Shown here: piece by piece, positions 39,439 through 48,686 of the stretch
Position numbering within the stretch: position 1 is the first letter of the stretch
Layout: each line of letters opens with the position of its first letter
Assembly: GCA_000720845.1 (NCBI GenBank)
Contig: JODU01000008.1
Location: 124,001 to 188,000, forward strand
DNA: 64,000 nt
Reading direction: 5' to 3'
DNA from: Kitasatospora aureofaciens
GTDB lineage: Bacteria > Actinomycetota > Actinomycetes > Streptomycetales > Streptomycetaceae
Translations under genes and position numbers: made by a program
Notes under the pieces: generated by a model
The model's database searches: none
The model's input: the letters and a program-made list of their open reading frames with translations, nothing else
Told to the model about the DNA's origin: nothing

Positions 39439-40809
39439 TCACTCCCGGCCGATCCGCTCCCCGTGCGGCAGCGGCGCCGCGGAGCGGGCCGACGGGTCCA
39501 GGCGGGCCGTGACGACCAGGGTCCCCTCCTCGATCTGGTAGTCGAGGGGGAGGCCCAGGCCGCGCATCGCGGCGACCATGCCGGTGTTGGACGCCTGCGT
39601 GACCGCGTACACGCTCCCGCACCCCGCCTCCGCCGCCATCGCCACGAGCCGGGCGAGGAGTTCACCGCCGATGCCCCGGCGCTGCCACCCGTCCTCGACG
39701 AGCAGGGCGACCTCCGTCTCGTCCCCGTCCCACAGCAGATGACCGAGCCCGACGATCCGCCCCGAGGCGGTCTGTACGGCCAGGGTGCGGCCGAAGCGGG
39801 GACTGAGCAGGTGGTTGAGGTACCGGTCGGCGTCCCCGACCGGACCGTGGTACCGCATCCCGAGCGTCCGCGCCGAGCAGCGTTCGTGCATCGCCTTGGC
39901 GGCCGGAACGTCACGCGTGTCGACCCGGCGGACCGTGATGTCGCTCCCCTCGGGCAGCGTCAGCACGTCCCGGCCGCGCGGGACCCGCGGGCCGAGCCGG
40001 GCGTCCAGCTCGACCAGGGCCCGCGCCCGGGCGAACTCGGCCGGGGTGAACGGCAGATGGGGGCGCTCCACGCTGATCACGCCGCCCTCCGGGGTGCGCA
40101 GCCGCAGCACCGTGTCCTCGAACGTGCCCTCCGGCGGTACCGCCTGCTCCGCTCGCTCCGCCGACCGGGCGCCGGCGGCCGCGGGCAGCGACCTGATGGT
40201 GCACCTGCCCAGCAACTGCCGTAGCGCCAGCGGCAGTTCCGCCGCGTCCAGGGCCGTACGGGCGGCCAGGCCCAGCACCCGAGTCGGCGCGTCCACCAGG
40301 TCGTGGGCGTCCGCCCGCTCGGTCCAGGTCCGGGCACCGCCCGCGGCCGTCACCACCTCGGCCAGCTCCGTCCCGCTCAGCTCGCCCGGGGCGCGGAGCA
40401 GGAACTCGTCCACCGTGCCCTCGGTCAGCGGGTGCGTCTGCAGGCTCAGGATGTCGATCCTCCGTTCGGCGAGGGCCGTGCAGAGCACCGCCAGCGATCC
40501 CGGCGCGTCCCGCACCGTCGTCCGCATCCGCCACAGCGCGCTCTCACCGCCCGGCTGAGAACCGCCCGGTCCGGCCCCGGGCCGCTCGGTCCCGGCCGAC
40601 CCGACCCCGGCCGGACGGTCTGCGGTCGGTGGCCGGGCGCCGGTATCGTCCGCCGGCGGCGCCTGCCCGTGGCGTCGTGACCACCGGGTGCGGAAACCCG
40701 CCGTGGCGATCAGCGCCGCCAGCGAGGCCAGGACCAGGGCGGGCACCGAGGTGCCGTGCTCGACGAGGCGCGCCACGGCATCCGTCACATCAGACATGTC
40801 TCGACTCAT
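39439..40809 (-). CDS. ACT-domain and GNAT acetyltransferase fusion protein
   Basis: 456 residues; an ATG four codons in is an alternative start. The N-terminus has one hydrophobic segment (about 22-40) and a Pro/Gly linker. An ACT domain follows (about 92-165; RTTVRDAPGSLAVLCTALAE, RRIDILSLQTHPLTEGTVDE). After a middle region, a GNAT domain (about 295-435) shows EVALLVEDGWQRRGIGGELL, the acetyl-CoA-binding loop, and ASNTGMVAAMRGLGLPLDY. An ACT sensor coupled to an acetyltransferase suggests amino-acid-controlled protein or metabolite acetylation, as known for actinobacterial lysine acetyltransferases with ACT domains. The target is unknown. Confidence 0.8.
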   Translation of the reverse strand: MSRDMSDVTDAVARLVEHGTSVPALVLASLAALIATAGFRTRWSRRHGQAPPADDTGARPPTADRPAGVGSAGTERPGAGPGGSQPGGESALWRMRTTVRDAPGSLAVLCTALAERRIDILSLQTHPLTEGTVDEFLLRAPGELSGTELAEVVTAAGGARTWTERADAHDLVDAPTRVLGLAARTALDAAELPLALRQLLGRCTIRSLPAAAGARSAERAEQAVPPEGTFEDTVLRLRTPEGGVISVERPHLPFTPAEFARARALVELDARLGPRVPRGRDVLTLPEGSDITVRRVDTRDVPAAKAMHERCSARTLGMRYHGPVGDADRYLNHLLSPRFGRTLAVQTASGRIVGLGHLLWDGDETEVALLVEDGWQRRGIGGELLARLVAMAAEAGCGSVYAVTQASNTGMVAAMRGLGLPLDYQIEEGTLVVTARLDPSARSAAPLPHGERIGRE

Positions 40810-41129
40810 GCACTCACTGTGAAGGAACGGTGTTGCGTGATCACGAACGCTCTGTGACCGATGGGTAAAGAAGGCTTCTGGGGCGTTCTTCCCCTTCGCG
40901 GCGGTCTGAGATCACAGGGCCGAGGGGGTCCTCACCAGCGCCTCGCGCAGCCGTGGTGCCGCCTCACCAGCGGTGACGTGCCGTGCCGGTCCGCCGCCGC
41001 CGACAGGGGCGCAAACGGTCGCGGCAAGCGGGCAGTTGGAGCGCGTGGCGCACGGGGACGCGGGGCCGCGCACCGGGGGATGACGCCGGCGCGCGGCACT
41101 CCCGACAGGCTACGGGACCGGCTGTGGGA
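40810..41129. other. Intergenic stretch without a recognised feature
   Basis: 320 bp between the start of the leftward ACT-GNAT gene and the end of the leftward phoD gene. No reading frame with a credible start, no strong hairpin and no repeat was found. The first 60 bp should contain the ACT-GNAT promoter. Confidence 0.4.
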
Positions 41130-42716
41130 CTACTGGCCCACCCGGCCCGGCCGCAGCACCTTCGTGAACAGCACCGTGCCGTCCTGCTCGCGCAGCCGCA
41201 CCGTCATCTCGGCGCTGTCACCGTCGATGTCGACCTCGCCGAAGAACTGGTAGCCGTCCGCGGGCGAGACGTTGGAGGCGGTCGGCGCCTTCACGAACAC
41301 CCGTTCGGGGCCGAAGGTGCCGTCCAGCTCGCTGGCCGGGAACGCACCCGCGTTGAGCGGCCCGGACACGAACTCCCAGAACGGCTCGAAGTCGCTGAAC
41401 GCGGCGCGTGAGGGCTGGTAGTGCTGGGCCGAGGTGTGGTGCACGTCGGCCGTCAGCCACACCGTGCCGGTGATCCTGCGGTGCTTGACGAAGCGCAGCA
41501 GCTCGGCGATCTGCAGCTCGCGCCCCAGGGGTGCGCCGGGGTCGCCCTGCGCGACCGCCTCGATGTTGGGTGCGCCCTCGGTGGCGTCCGGCACGACAAG
41601 GCCGATCGGCATGTCCGCCGCGATGACCTTCCACACCGCACGCGACCGTGCCAGCTCCCGCTTGAGCCACTCGAGCTGCTCGCGGCCCAGGATGCCCTGG
41701 GGGTCCACGGTCTGTTCGCCGGGGGAGTTGGCGTTGCGGTACGTCCGCATGTCCAGCACGAACACGTCGAGCAACGGGCCCTGCCGCAGCACCCGGTGCA
41801 CCCGCCCCTCGCGCGCGCCGGGGCGCAGGGTGGAGACCGGGAAGTACTCGCTGAACGCGCGCCGGGCGCGGGCGGCGAGTACGTCGACGCTCTTCTCCGT
41901 GTACCGGTCGTCCGTGTCCGCGATCACCTGGCCCGGGTACCAGTTGTTGCGCACCTCGTGGTCGTCCCACTGGATGACCGACGGAACCCGGGCGTTGAAG
42001 CGCCGCAGGTTCTCGTCGAGCAGGTTGTAGCGGAAGTTGCCGCGGAACTCGGCGAGGGTCTCGGCGACCTTGGACTTCTCCTCGGTCGTGATGTTCCGCC
42101 AGGTGCCGCCGTCGGGCAGGGCGGCCGTCTGCGCGATGGGGCCGTCGGCGTAGATGTTGTCGCCGCTGCACAGGAAGAAGTCCGGGTCCAGGGCGCCCAT
42201 GGCGTCGTAGATGCGGTAGCCGCCGAGGTCCGGGTTGATGCCCCAGCCCTGGCCCGCGAGGTCGCCGGACCACACGAAACGCACGCCCTGGCGACGGCGG
42301 ACCGGCACGGTGCGGAAGGTGCCGGTGACCGGCTCGCCGGTGCGGCGCGGGTCGTCCGGGTCGGCGAGGAGCACGCGGTAGTGGATCTGCTCGCCCGGCG
42401 GCAGACCGCGCAGCCGGGTGGTGCCGGTGAAGTCCGTGTCGCGTCCGAGCAGCGGACCGTGCCACCGGTGCGGGTGGCGGAACGACTCGGTCGCCGACGT
42501 CTCGACGATCATCCGGGCCGGCCGGTCGGACCGCACCCACACCAGGCCGGAGTGGGAGGTCACGTCTCCCGTCTGCACGCCCCAGCCCGCCCCCGGGCGC
42601 CCGGAGCGGGCGAACGCCGGGGCCGCCCCGAGGGCGGTGGGCAGGGTCAGGGCAGCCGACGCGGCGAGCGAGCCGCGCAGCACGCTGCGGCGGCCGGGCA
42701 ACGGACGATGGGACAT
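41130..42716 (-). CDS. phoD: Tat-exported alkaline phosphatase D (PhoD)
   Basis: 528 residues with a twin-arginine signal (PGRRSVLRGSLAASAAL), so it is exported folded. The PhoD N-terminal domain (GVQTGDVTSHSGLVWVRSDR) and metallophosphatase core are complete: FLCSGDNIYADGP, QWDDHEVRNNW, and VWLTADVHHTSAQHY. It releases phosphate from diesters and monoesters outside the cell, using Ca and Fe in characterised members. Expression in Streptomyces usually depends on PhoP; a weak PHO-box-like sequence lies upstream. Confidence 0.93.
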   Translation of the reverse strand: MSHRPLPGRRSVLRGSLAASAALTLPTALGAAPAFARSGRPGAGWGVQTGDVTSHSGLVWVRSDRPARMIVETSATESFRHPHRWHGPLLGRDTDFTGTTRLRGLPPGEQIHYRVLLADPDDPRRTGEPVTGTFRTVPVRRRQGVRFVWSGDLAGQGWGINPDLGGYRIYDAMGALDPDFFLCSGDNIYADGPIAQTAALPDGGTWRNITTEEKSKVAETLAEFRGNFRYNLLDENLRRFNARVPSVIQWDDHEVRNNWYPGQVIADTDDRYTEKSVDVLAARARRAFSEYFPVSTLRPGAREGRVHRVLRQGPLLDVFVLDMRTYRNANSPGEQTVDPQGILGREQLEWLKRELARSRAVWKVIAADMPIGLVVPDATEGAPNIEAVAQGDPGAPLGRELQIAELLRFVKHRRITGTVWLTADVHHTSAQHYQPSRAAFSDFEPFWEFVSGPLNAGAFPASELDGTFGPERVFVKAPTASNVSPADGYQFFGEVDIDGDSAEMTVRLREQDGTVLFTKVLRPGRVGQ

Positions 42717-42815
42717 GGATGCGCCTCCAGGGACGGGATCCGGCCGGTGTCCGGGACGGTTTCGGGCCGGTGTGCAGAGCCAGACCTACTGGCACGGCGC
42801 GGCGCCCACGGAAAT

Positions 42816-42826
42816 TGCGGGTGAAC
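42816..42826 (-). promoter_or_regulatory. Possible PHO-box repeat unit upstream of phoD
   Basis: On the minus strand GTTCACCCGCA resembles one 11-nt direct-repeat unit of the Streptomyces PhoP box. It lies 100 bp upstream of the phoD start. Adjacent units are poorly conserved, so this is only suggestive. Confidence 0.3.
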
Positions 42827-42876
42827 AACCCGGACCACCCTGAGCGATCCGCCGCTCGCGCGCGGGTGCCGCCGGG

Positions 42877-44310
42877 TCACACGGCCCGTGCCATCCTCTC
42901 CACCCCCGCCCGGATCCGTCCCGGCGTCAGGTGCGCGTACCCCAGCACCAGCCGCACCCCCTTCGCCGCCGCCGGACCCTCGCCCGCCGGGCCCCCGTCC
43001 CCCGCGCCGTCCCCCGCACCGCCGTGCCCGTACGCCGCCAGCGAGCGCACAGCGACGCCCGCCCCCGTCACGCGCGCGAGGAAGCCCTCCTCGGGTCCGT
43101 ACCGCTCGGGAAGCGTGGCGATGGCGTGCAGGCCGGCGGCGATGCCGGTGACCCGTGAGCCGGGGAAGTGCTCGGCCAGCGCGGCCACCAGGGCGTCCCG
43201 GCGCTCCCGGTAGGCGCGCTGGCACACGCGGAGCCGGCGGTCGTAGTCGCCGCGCTCGACGAAGCGGGCGAAGACCGCCTGGTCGAGGGTCGGGTGGCCG
43301 AGGTCGGTGGTGCGCTTGCGCTCGACGACTTCGTCCGCCAGCCAGTCCGGCACCAGCAGCCAGCCCAGCCGCAGCCCCGGGGCGAGGGACTTGCTGACCG
43401 AGCCCGTGTAGGCGACCCGTTCCGGATCGAGTCCCTGGAGCGCGCCCACGGGGGCACGGTCGTAGCGGAAGTCGCCGTCGTAGTCGTCCTCCAGGACGAG
43501 GCCGTCCACGGACCGGGCCCAGTCGAGCAGTTCGGCGCGGCGCCGCGCCGAGTAGGCGATCCCGGTGGGGAACTGGTGGGCCGGCGTCGTCACCACGACC
43601 CGCACGCCCGACGCGTACAGCGCCCCCGGGGCGAGCCCCTCGTCGTCCAGGGGGAGGGGCACGGTGCCCAGGCCCGCCGAGGCGTACAGGGCGTGGTGCT
43701 GAGGGCTGCCGGGGTCCTCGACACCGGCGGTGCGCATCCCGCGCGCGTGGAGCACGCTCGCCAGCAGCGCGGTCGCCTGCGCCACCCCGGAGACCACCAG
43801 GATCCGCTCCGGGTCCGCCACCACACCCCGGCGGCGGCCGAGCAGCTCGGCCAGTGCGGCCCGCAGCCCGGGCAGCCCCCGCGGGTCGGGATAGCCGAGG
43901 CTCTCGTGCGGCAGCTCCGCCAGCACGCCCCGCTGGGCCGCGGCCCACGCCGAACGGGGGAAGAGCGACAGGTCGGGCGTCCCCGGTACGAAGTCCACCA
44001 GGTCACCGGAGGAGCGTGGGGAGAGATCACGCGCGCGTGGCCGGGCGGCCCGCGTGGCATCGCCCACCCAGGTGCCCGCTCCCCGTCCACTGCGCAGGTA
44101 CCCCTCGGCCGTCAACTGCTCGTAGGCCTCGGTGACCAGCCCCCGCGACACGCCGAGATCGGCCGCGAGGTCCCGGCTCGACGGCAGCCGGGTGCCCGCG
44201 GCGAGCCGGCCCGAGCGGACCGCGTCCCGCAGCGCCTCCCGCAGCGCCCGGCCGCGCGCGCGTGCCGGTGCCGAGGCGGCGGGCAGCAGCAACTCCCACG
44301 CTGATGTCAT
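42877..44310 (-). CDS. MocR/PdxR-family regulator (GntR HTH fused to aminotransferase fold)
   Basis: 477 residues from an ATG. A GntR helix-turn-helix (about 20-85; TRLPSSRDLAADLGVSRGLV) is fused to a fold-type I aminotransferase domain (about 110-477) with the PLP lysine in YTGSVSKSLAPGLRLGW and an EDDYDGDFRY loop. MocR proteins sense PLP or a PLP adduct with an amino compound. It lies 150 bp from, and divergent to, the first gene of an operon coding an aminotransferase and other amine-related enzymes, making it the best candidate for their regulator. A Gly-rich insertion of about 25 residues near residue 435 is strain-type variation. Confidence 0.88.
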   Translation of the reverse strand: MTSAWELLLPAASAPARARGRALREALRDAVRSGRLAAGTRLPSSRDLAADLGVSRGLVTEAYEQLTAEGYLRSGRGAGTWVGDATRAARPRARDLSPRSSGDLVDFVPGTPDLSLFPRSAWAAAQRGVLAELPHESLGYPDPRGLPGLRAALAELLGRRRGVVADPERILVVSGVAQATALLASVLHARGMRTAGVEDPGSPQHHALYASAGLGTVPLPLDDEGLAPGALYASGVRVVVTTPAHQFPTGIAYSARRRAELLDWARSVDGLVLEDDYDGDFRYDRAPVGALQGLDPERVAYTGSVSKSLAPGLRLGWLLVPDWLADEVVERKRTTDLGHPTLDQAVFARFVERGDYDRRLRVCQRAYRERRDALVAALAEHFPGSRVTGIAAGLHAIATLPERYGPEEGFLARVTGAGVAVRSLAAYGHGGAGDGAGDGGPAGEGPAAAKGVRLVLGYAHLTPGRIRAGVERMARAV

Positions 44311-44353
44311 GAAAACAGTCCCCCGAGGATCACGTCGTCCCAATCGCCCCCAC

Positions 44354-44385
44354 TTTACGAGGGGTTGGACCCGTTGGCGCGTAAA
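44354..44385. promoter_or_regulatory. Inverted repeat between MocR and the rightward operon
   Basis: TTTACG (44354-44359) and CGTAAA (44380-44385) face each other 20 bp apart in the 150-bp divergent region. MocR operators typically have two or three spaced half-sites; this is a candidate. Confidence 0.4.
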
Positions 44386-44460
44386 CAGGAGTGACAGACC
44401 ACAGCGAGGGGGCAGGCTGATGTCGGGCCCCGGAATCGTACGCGCAATTCAGGAGCGCCC

Positions 44461-44976
44461 GTGGACGCCAAGAACCGTTTCGAGACGAAGGTCACCTTCG
44501 CTCTCTCCCGACTCGAATGGCTGGGCTTTCTCGCCGTATCGCTCGTGCTCGCGGTCCAGCATCGTACGGAAATCCGCTGGGGCGTTTTCGTGCTGCTGTT
44601 CACCGTGATCGACCTCATCGGATACATCCCCGGTGCGATCGCCTTCCGGCGCCGTCCGGACCGACGGGTCCCGCGCGGCTACTACGTGGCCTACAACACG
44701 ATGCACAGCCTGGTCACCGCCGGTCTCCTGGCCGGGGCGTGGGCGCTGTTCGTCCGGCCGGAATGGGCACTGCTGGCCCTTCCGATCCATCTCATGGGCG
44801 ATCGGGCGCTGTTCGGGAACTCCCTCAAACCCTTCGGTGTCGCGTTCGAACCGGAAACCTGTCCGGCTTTTCGGGCGTTCGAGCAGGAGTACCGTCCGGC
44901 GGGGGATTCCCGCGAACCCGGCGTGCGCGCTGCGGCGCGGAATTCCGTGGAGGGCACCGATGCCGTCCGTACTTGA
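44461..44976 (+). CDS. Small polytopic membrane protein (DUF4260-like layout)
   Basis: 171 residues from a GTG with AGGAG six bases upstream. Four hydrophobic segments (about 19-35, 40-58, 78-93 and 97-112). YVAYNTMHSLV and IHLMGDRALFGNSLKPFGVA have the spacing of conserved His and Asp/Arg residues seen in DUF4260 membrane proteins, but the likeness is loose. It is first in the cluster operon and overlaps the DUF2156 gene by 17 bp, so the two are probably made together and may act on the same lipid or amine at the membrane. Confidence 0.5.
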   Translation: MDAKNRFETKVTFALSRLEWLGFLAVSLVLAVQHRTEIRWGVFVLLFTVIDLIGYIPGAIAFRRRPDRRVPRGYYVAYNTMHSLVTAGLLAGAWALFVRPEWALLALPIHLMGDRALFGNSLKPFGVAFEPETCPAFRAFEQEYRPAGDSREPGVRAAARNSVEGTDAVRT

Positions 44977-45922
44977 CACGCTGGCCGCGCACAGCGACAA
45001 CCCCAGTTCCTTTCTCGCCCTCAACAGCGGGAACTCCTACTTCCACGACGACCGGTTCGACGGCGCCTGCGCGTACCGCACCTCCGGCCGCTACGTCCTG
45101 CAATTCGGCGGCCCCTTCACGGCACCCGAGCACCGCGCGCGACTGCTGGAGGCCTTCGCCGCCCACACCGGACGCCGCCTGGTCGCCGTACAGCTGCAAA
45201 GGGCCGACGCCGAGCTGTACGCGGAGCACGGGTTCACCGTCAACCAGATCGGGGCCTCGTACGCCGTCGACCTCAGCCGCTTCACCCTGCGCGGCTCACG
45301 GTTCGTGCGCCTGCGGAACAAGATCTCGCGCGCCCGGCGGGCCGGACTCGAGGTCACCGAGGTCCAGGACGGCGACGACTGCGCCGAGCTGGACCGCATC
45401 GACCAGCGCTGGCTGCGGGAGAAGGGGCGGCACGTCAAGGAACTGCGGTTCCTGGTCGGCCAGCGGACCGGCAGCCTCCAGCGGCACCGGCGCCTGTTCG
45501 TCGGCCGCATCGACGGCGAGGTGGTCGGCTACGTCAACTACTCGCCGGTCTACGGCAGCCGCCCCGGCATGCTGCACGACCTCAGCCGGCGCCGGCCCGA
45601 CGCCCCGCCCGGCGTGATGGAGGCGCTCAACGCCACCGTCATGGAACGGCTGACCGCCGACGGAGCCGGCTGGCTGCACTTCGGGTTCACCCCCTTCACC
45701 GGGCTCGACCCGAGCCATGAACTGCCGGGCGCCAGCAATCTGTTCAGTCGTTTCGCCCGTCTGCTGGCCGAGCACGGCGACGCGGTCTACCCGGCGGCCT
45801 CCCAGCTCGAGTACAAGCAGAAGTGGGCCCCGCACGCCGTGCTCCCGGAGTACATCGCCTTCCGCGGCAGGCCCCGCCCCGGCGCCGTCTGGCAGCTGCT
45901 GCGCGCCACCAACGCCGTGTGA
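44960..45922 (+). CDS. Stand-alone DUF2156 aminoacyltransferase-like protein
   Basis: 320 residues from an ATG inside the end of the previous gene. Two GNAT-like halves as in the soluble domain of MprF lysyl-phosphatidylglycerol synthases: NSGNSYFHDDRFDGACAYR, then FTVNQIGASYAVDLSRFTLR, KISRARRAGLEVTEV, and YVNYSPVYGSRPGMLHDLSR, ending with GASNLFSRFARLLAEHGDAV. MprF domains move an amino acid from tRNA to a lipid; soluble relatives aminoacylate other acceptors. The membrane domain of MprF is absent, though a separate small membrane protein is coded just before it. Donor and acceptor are unknown. Confidence 0.75.
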   Translation: MPSVLDTLAAHSDNPSSFLALNSGNSYFHDDRFDGACAYRTSGRYVLQFGGPFTAPEHRARLLEAFAAHTGRRLVAVQLQRADAELYAEHGFTVNQIGASYAVDLSRFTLRGSRFVRLRNKISRARRAGLEVTEVQDGDDCAELDRIDQRWLREKGRHVKELRFLVGQRTGSLQRHRRLFVGRIDGEVVGYVNYSPVYGSRPGMLHDLSRRRPDAPPGVMEALNATVMERLTADGAGWLHFGFTPFTGLDPSHELPGASNLFSRFARLLAEHGDAVYPAASQLEYKQKWAPHAVLPEYIAFRGRPRPGAVWQLLRATNAV

Positions 45923-46007
45923 GGACAGCGGCCCCGACCGGCGCCCCGCGCACCGCTCACGTCCGCACCGCAGCCCCGCCCCATCCACCCAGGAGGACCG
46001 CACGCCC

Positions 46008-47141
46008 ATGAGATTCCTCGAGCGTGAACGCACCACCCTCACCAAGCTGCTGCCCGACCTGGACCCCGCCCTGCGCGAGATCCCCCTGATGGAGCTGGAG
46101 CGGCCGGGCAGTCCGGGCATCCGGCACTTCCGGGACAGCGGCGGCCCCGGACTCCTCGTCCCCGAGTCCCACCAGGGACGCGGAGCCACCGCGCTGGACG
46201 CGCTACGGGTGCAGCGGGCCATCGGCAGCCGCTCACCTTCGCTGGCCGTCGCCACCACCATGCACCATTTCTCGATGGCCACCCTGGTCGGTCTCGGCGG
46301 CCTCGGCGACGGCCTGGAGTGGATGCTGATCGAGGGCGTGGCGTCGAGCAACCGCGTCATCGCCTCCGGCTTCGCGGAGGGCCGCAGCGGCGCCGGCATC
46401 CTGGACCCGTCGATGACCGCCACCGTGACCCCCGACGGCATCCGGATCAACGGCGTCAAACGGCCGTGCAGCCTGGCGCACTCGATGGACGTGCTCACCG
46501 CGGGCGTGGTGATCCCGCGCGAGGACGGGCAGGGCGACGAACTCGCCGTCGCCCTCGTCCCCGCCGACAGCGAGGGCCTGAGCGTCAGCGGATTCTGGTC
46601 CAGCACCTTCCTGGCCGGGGCCGAGAGCGAACAGGTCACGCTCACCGACGTCCTCGTCCCGCCGGAACTGGTCCTGCGTACCGCGACCACGTCCGGTGAC
46701 CGCCTCGACGAGCTCCAGACCGCCGGACTGGTCTGGTTCCAGGTGCTGATGACGGGCAGCTACCTCGGTGCCGCGTCCGCCCTGGTGGAGCGGGTCCTGT
46801 TGAACGAGCGGATCCCCGAGCACGAACGCGTGCGCCTCTTCGTCGAGACCGAGGCCGCGATGGCCACCGCCGAGAGCGTCGCCCGCCGCGTCGACGCCGG
46901 GGAACTGGACGAGTCGGCCCTCGCCCAGTCGCTGTGCGTGCGCTACGGCGTCCAGGACGCCCTCGCCCGTATCGTCCCGCGCGCGGTCGAACTGCTCGGC
47001 GGGCTGAACTTCATGACCTCCGACGAGGTGGGCCACCTGGCCGCCTGCGCCAACGGGCTGTCCCTGCACCCGCCGTCGCGCTCCCGCATGACGAGCCCGC
47101 TCTCGGCGTACCTGGCCGACGGCCCCCTCGCCATCGCCTGA
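46008..47141 (+). CDS. Divergent acyl-CoA dehydrogenase-family protein
   Basis: 377 residues from an ATG with AGGAGG upstream. The N-terminal helical domain (IRHFRDSGGPGLLVPESHQG, RGATALDALRVQRAIGSRSP) and beta domain (GIRINGVKRPCSLAHSMDVL) are of the acyl-CoA dehydrogenase fold. The C-terminal helical domain is less typical: GGLNFMTSDEVGHLAACANG replaces the usual EGT region, and I cannot locate the catalytic Glu confidently. Such divergent members in biosynthetic clusters desaturate, oxidise or hydroxylate carrier- or CoA-bound intermediates. It is separated by 85 bp from the gene before and 417 bp from the gene after. Confidence 0.8.
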   Translation: MRFLERERTTLTKLLPDLDPALREIPLMELERPGSPGIRHFRDSGGPGLLVPESHQGRGATALDALRVQRAIGSRSPSLAVATTMHHFSMATLVGLGGLGDGLEWMLIEGVASSNRVIASGFAEGRSGAGILDPSMTATVTPDGIRINGVKRPCSLAHSMDVLTAGVVIPREDGQGDELAVALVPADSEGLSVSGFWSSTFLAGAESEQVTLTDVLVPPELVLRTATTSGDRLDELQTAGLVWFQVLMTGSYLGAASALVERVLLNERIPEHERVRLFVETEAAMATAESVARRVDAGELDESALAQSLCVRYGVQDALARIVPRAVELLGGLNFMTSDEVGHLAACANGLSLHPPSRSRMTSPLSAYLADGPLAIA

Positions 47142-47558
47142 CCGCACCGGAGCCGCGGCCATGTCCGCCCGTCCGGCTCCGGCCCGTCCGGTTGCGACCC
47201 GTCCGGGCCCGCCGAGCCGGACGCGAGCCGCCGTGGTCAGGGCGACCGTGGCCCGACCCCGCCGGATGTCCGGCCGGTGCCCGGTCCGGCGCTGCCCCGG
47301 CCGCCTCCGGCCCGCCCGACCGTTGTCGGCCCTGCCCCCACACCTCCTGCCGTCCCGCCCGGTCCGCGTCGGCCGTTGTCCGGCCCGCCCGGCCCGCTCT
47401 CGCCGTTGTCCCCGATCCGCCGCCGATCCGTCAGGCCCCGAGCCGGCTGTCCTTCCGTCCACCTCCACCCCGCCGCCGTCCCGACCAGCCCGATACCGGC
47501 CGCCGTCCCGCCGTCCCCACGTCCCACGGCAGCCGAAACCCGTCGAGGGGAGCCCACC
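47142..47558. other. C-rich gene-free spacer inside the cluster operon
   Basis: 417 bp without a convincing reading frame between two co-directional cluster genes. The plus strand is strikingly rich in C, with many degenerate copies of GTCCGG and CCGTCC, and few A. C-rich, G-poor transcripts are the classical loading sites of Rho, so it may terminate or modulate the operon here. A promoter for the downstream genes may also be hidden in it. Confidence 0.4.
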
Positions 47559-48686
47559 ATGCCGCGCAACGCCTCACGTCCCACCGTCCTGTCCGCACCA
47601 CCCCGCGCCACCGTGCGCGAACGTCCCACCCTGCTGCTGACCGGCGGCTCGGGAGTGCTCGGACGAGCGCTGATCGACGAACTGGCGCCCGACTACGACC
47701 TGCTCTGCCTACGCCGCAACACACCCCTGCACGATCCGCGGGTGCGGGAGGTCGAGGGCGACCTCCTCGCCCCGCGGCTCGGCCTCGGCGCCGGTGCCTG
47801 GTACGAACTGGCCCTGCGCGTCGACGTGGTCCTGCACTCCGCCGCCCAGACCAACTGGCGCACCCCGCCCGAGGAGATCGTGCGGACCAACACGCTCGGC
47901 GCGGAGACGATGCTCGACCTCGCCGCCCGTGCGGACGCCCCCTTCTACCTGGTCAGCACCGCCTTCGTGGCCAACACACCCAGTGAGGAGGACCGGGAGC
48001 GCTTCCCGGGCGCCGCCGCCTACCTCGACTCCAAGAGCCGGGCCGAACAGCTGACGCGCGAGGCCGGCCTGCCCGGTGCCATCGTGCGCCCCTCCGTCGT
48101 CATGGGCCACTCCGCCACCGGGCACATCGCCGGACAGCAGGGCCTCACCAAGACGATCGGCGCCATGGTCCTCGGCCAGGTGCCGGTGCTGCCGGGCGCT
48201 CCCGAGGCGCGGGTCGACATGATCCCGCAGGACTACGTCACCCGGGCCATCGGCGCCCTGATCCGCGGCGGCGTCGGCAGCGGCGAGTACTGGCTCACCG
48301 CGGGCAGTCAGGCCCCGGCCCTGAGCGAGATCGCCGACACCTGCGCGGAGTTCGCCGTCCGCCACGGCCTGCCCCGTCCGCTGCGGCCGCGGCTCATCCC
48401 CGTCGAGGCGGTCCACCGGCTGCTGCTGCCCATGCTGGAGGGCACCTCGCTGCCCGCCTCGGTGCGGCAGCGGTTCCGGCACTACGCCGAACTGCTCCTG
48501 GTCTTCCAGCGCGAGCTGCCGTTCGACACCTCCCTAGGCACGCCCCACTGCGGCACCCGCGTCACCCACGCGGACATCCGCGCGGCGCTCGTACGCAACC
48601 TGGAGAGCTGGGCGGCGGACCGGTCCGACCTGCGCGGCCGGCACCGCGAGCCCGCTGCCGCCGCGGCCCGTACGGAGGTGGCGTGA
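47559..48686 (+). CDS. Extended SDR, thioester-reductase-like
   Basis: 375 residues from an ATG with GAGGGGAG upstream. NADP motif LLLTGGSGVLGRALIDELAP near residue 25, then VDVVLHSAAQTNW, the catalytic YLDSK near 160, AIVRPSVVMGHSATG, and RVDMIPQDYVTRAI. This is the pattern of the extended SDR group that contains fatty acyl-CoA reductases and terminal thioester reductases of NRPS and PKS enzymes. Those reduce an acyl thioester to an aldehyde or alcohol with NADPH. No carrier protein is coded nearby, so a CoA ester is the likelier substrate. The aminotransferase gene follows with a TGATG overlap, as expected for reductive amination. Confidence 0.75.
   Translation: MPRNASRPTVLSAPPRATVRERPTLLLTGGSGVLGRALIDELAPDYDLLCLRRNTPLHDPRVREVEGDLLAPRLGLGAGAWYELALRVDVVLHSAAQTNWRTPPEEIVRTNTLGAETMLDLAARADAPFYLVSTAFVANTPSEEDRERFPGAAAYLDSKSRAEQLTREAGLPGAIVRPSVVMGHSATGHIAGQQGLTKTIGAMVLGQVPVLPGAPEARVDMIPQDYVTRAIGALIRGGVGSGEYWLTAGSQAPALSEIADTCAEFAVRHGLPRPLRPRLIPVEAVHRLLLPMLEGTSLPASVRQRFRHYAELLLVFQRELPFDTSLGTPHCGTRVTHADIRAALVRNLESWAADRSDLRGRHREPAAAAARTEVA

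Noticed and set aside
42816..42826. A firm PHO box for phoD
   Set aside because: Only one 11-nt unit is recognisable; a true box needs at least two well-conserved units. Listed at low confidence only.
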